This document shows, piece by piece, positions 63,189 through 64,000 of a stretch of DNA of 64,000 nucleotides. Position 1 is the first letter of the stretch. Each line of letters opens with the position of its first letter. The notes under the pieces are model-generated. The model was not told the origin of the DNA. It saw nothing but the letters and a program-made list of their open reading frames with translations, and did no database searches. The stretch spans positions 107,938 to 171,937 of the forward strand of contig JBKBLG010000004.1 in assembly GCA_046296295.1 (NCBI GenBank), given 5' to 3'. Source of the DNA: UBA10646 sp046296295 (GTDB taxonomy: Bacteria; Bacteroidota; Bacteroidia; Chitinophagales; Chitinophagaceae). The position numbers were made by a program, and so were the translations under genes.

Positions 63189-63425
63189 CTAAAAGCGTCC
63201 CTTTCTAAGCTCATTCTTAATTACCGCAAGTACCACACTTACTACTACCATAAGGGCAAAGTGTACATAAATGCTATTGTTTAAAAACACATATAGCCCC
63301 CTACTAAGCAAATTACCATTGTAGCACAAAAAATAATATAATGTTTGTTAAAAGGTATTTTAAACAAACGAATGCCAATAGTTAAAATACCAAATGCGGC
63401 AGCATACACAGCGGCAAAAGCATTG
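63189..63425 (-). pseudogene. Remnant of a small membrane protein gene
   Basis: Read on the minus strand, the sequence gives AAVYAAAFGILTIGIRLFK and IIFCATMVICLVGGYMCF, then after a one-base shift in a run of five T, NNSIYVHFALMVVVSVVLAV and a stop at 63189-63191. These are three plausible helices of one protein. Its 5' end is cut off at the border of the second nfuA copy (63413). The family is not identified. Confidence 0.5.
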
Positions 63426-63916
63426 ATTTTCAAGACGAAAGCTTAGCTGGCCCTTCGCCATTAGCGAAAGAGCTATTCAGTTTTCCGTTCATTAAAAGTG
63501 TATTCATTGCTAGCAATTTTATTACACTTACCAAAACACCCGATACCGAAGATTGGCAAGATGTAATACCTACCATCAAAGATTTTTTGAAAGAATATCT
63601 AGAAAATGGTGGTATTGTAGTGAACGAAGAAGAGGTAGCTAAAATGAAGCAAGAAGCTACCAACACAGTAGCTGCTGACGATGATGATGTAGTAAAGCGT
63701 GTGAAAGAATTACTTGAAAATTATGTGAAGCCCGCCGTTGAAATGGATGGTGGTGCCATACAATTTAAAAGCTATCGCGATGGCGTAGTTAATTTGATGT
63801 TGCAAGGCAGTTGTAGCGGTTGCCCTAGCAGTATGATTACTTTAAAAGCCGGTATTGAAGGTATGATGAAGCGTATGATACCAGAGGTTAAAGAAGTTGT
63901 TGCCGAGGCCGAGTAA
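63413..63916 (+). pseudogene. Second nfuA copy, missing the first 32 codons
   Basis: 504 bp aligned codon for codon with residues 33-199 and the stop of the gene at 60881. I count 12 differences, all synonymous. Homology starts at GGCAAAAGCATTG and ends at the stop codon. The frame has no ATG before MKQEAT; a TTG at 63587 would give a 109-residue protein with an intact NifU domain and CxxC. Probably a displaced 3' fragment, though the short form could still function. Confidence 0.88.
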
Positions 63917-63917
63917 G

Positions 63918-63930
63918 ATTTACCGTAAGG
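63918..63930 (+). repeat. Motif copy (F), intergenic
   Basis: ATTTACCGTAAGG two bases after the second nfuA stop; absent after the first copy. Confidence 0.85.
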
Positions 63931-63943
63931 TTTTTGATATTGT

Positions 63944-63984
63944 TTCAATAGAGAAGGGGCTGCAACGCAGCCCCATCTATATTG
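63944..63984. terminator. Terminator hairpin
   Basis: Near-perfect long stem centred on GGGGCTGC-AAC-GCAGCCCC with A/T-rich flanks (one or two mismatches). It looks like the original nfuA terminator. Confidence 0.7.
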
Positions 63985-64000
63985 AATGAGTTAAAAGATA

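Noticed and set aside
88..63930. Interspersed motif as a REP element, MITE or restriction site
   Set aside because: Flanking bases are not conserved beyond about 14 bp, copies sit inside conserved codons of essential genes, and the length is too great for a usual restriction site. A modification site cannot be fully excluded.
88..63930. Interspersed motif as a polar chromosome signal (KOPS or Chi)
   Set aside because: Both orientations are about equally frequent along the window.
1..64000. tRNA, rRNA, CRISPR array, transposase or integrase genes
   Set aside because: None visible on either strand by reading; short or divergent ones could be missed.

Overview
The window looks like chromosomal DNA of an AT-rich member of the Bacteroidota, most like the Chitinophagaceae. 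The evidence is promoters of the TTG-N19-21-TAnnTTTG type, lineage-typical families (IPExxxVDY protein, TonB-plug/MG2 protein, OMP beta-barrel protein, SCO/Fur/MerC cluster) and lipoboxes on secreted proteins. There are no rRNA or tRNA genes, CRISPR arrays or transposase genes. A 10-N gap at 36982-36991 shows this is draft sequence, so broken reading frames could be sequencing errors.

Layout. 0-9.6 kb: meaB, a glycosyltransferase, pterin dehydratase, an M28 peptidase, a LysE exporter, mtgA, then a complete arsenic operon (arsR-arsM-acr3-arsC) with a palindromic operator. 9.6-18.1 kb: uvrB, nadD, feoA, ybeY, an HNH-like gene behind a 30-bp tandem repeat, mnmG, a Dph6-like ligase and nadA. 18.1-18.7 kb: a gene-free stretch rich in DnaA-box-like words, a possible oriC. 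18.7-30 kb: ppiD, kdsB, an omega-amidase-like gene, nagA, a large secreted protein with a caspase-like His/Cys pair, a glycosyltransferase, manC, sixA and an aminotransferase. 30-37 kb: a GH53 galactanase and a tripartite RND efflux system. 37-50.8 kb: a plug/MG2 protein, a GAF histidine kinase, an enoyl-CoA hydratase, two adjacent broken genes (beta-helix protein and methyltransferase), then SCO-fur and merC around a shared palindrome, and an outer-membrane barrel protein. 50.8-61.5 kb: a putative small RNA, recQ, kdsD, another putative small RNA, a KdnB-like dehydrogenase, recX, a response regulator, dnaN, a sterol-desaturase-like enzyme and a NifU-type protein. 61.5-64 kb: an AT-rich segment with two unrelated lipoproteins and a broken membrane gene, bounded by nfuA and a 5'-truncated second copy of nfuA.

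The strongest unexplained signal runs through the whole window: a 13-14 bp word, CATTTRCCGYAAGG, with about 47 copies in 64 kb (roughly one per 1.4 kb) in both orientations. About half lie in the small intergenic fraction. The rest are embedded in unrelated genes in all six codon frames. It behaves like a DNA-level signal such as a DNA uptake sequence or a protein-binding site, not like a protein motif. I know of no description of such a motif in this group, but I could not search.

Functional links: kdsB, kdsD and the KdnB-like enzyme point to Kdo or 8-amino-Kdo lipid A sugar synthesis. mnmG, dnaN and the DnaA-like words are consistent with nearness to a replication origin. The SCO/Fur/MerC group looks like metal homeostasis under a Fur-family repressor.
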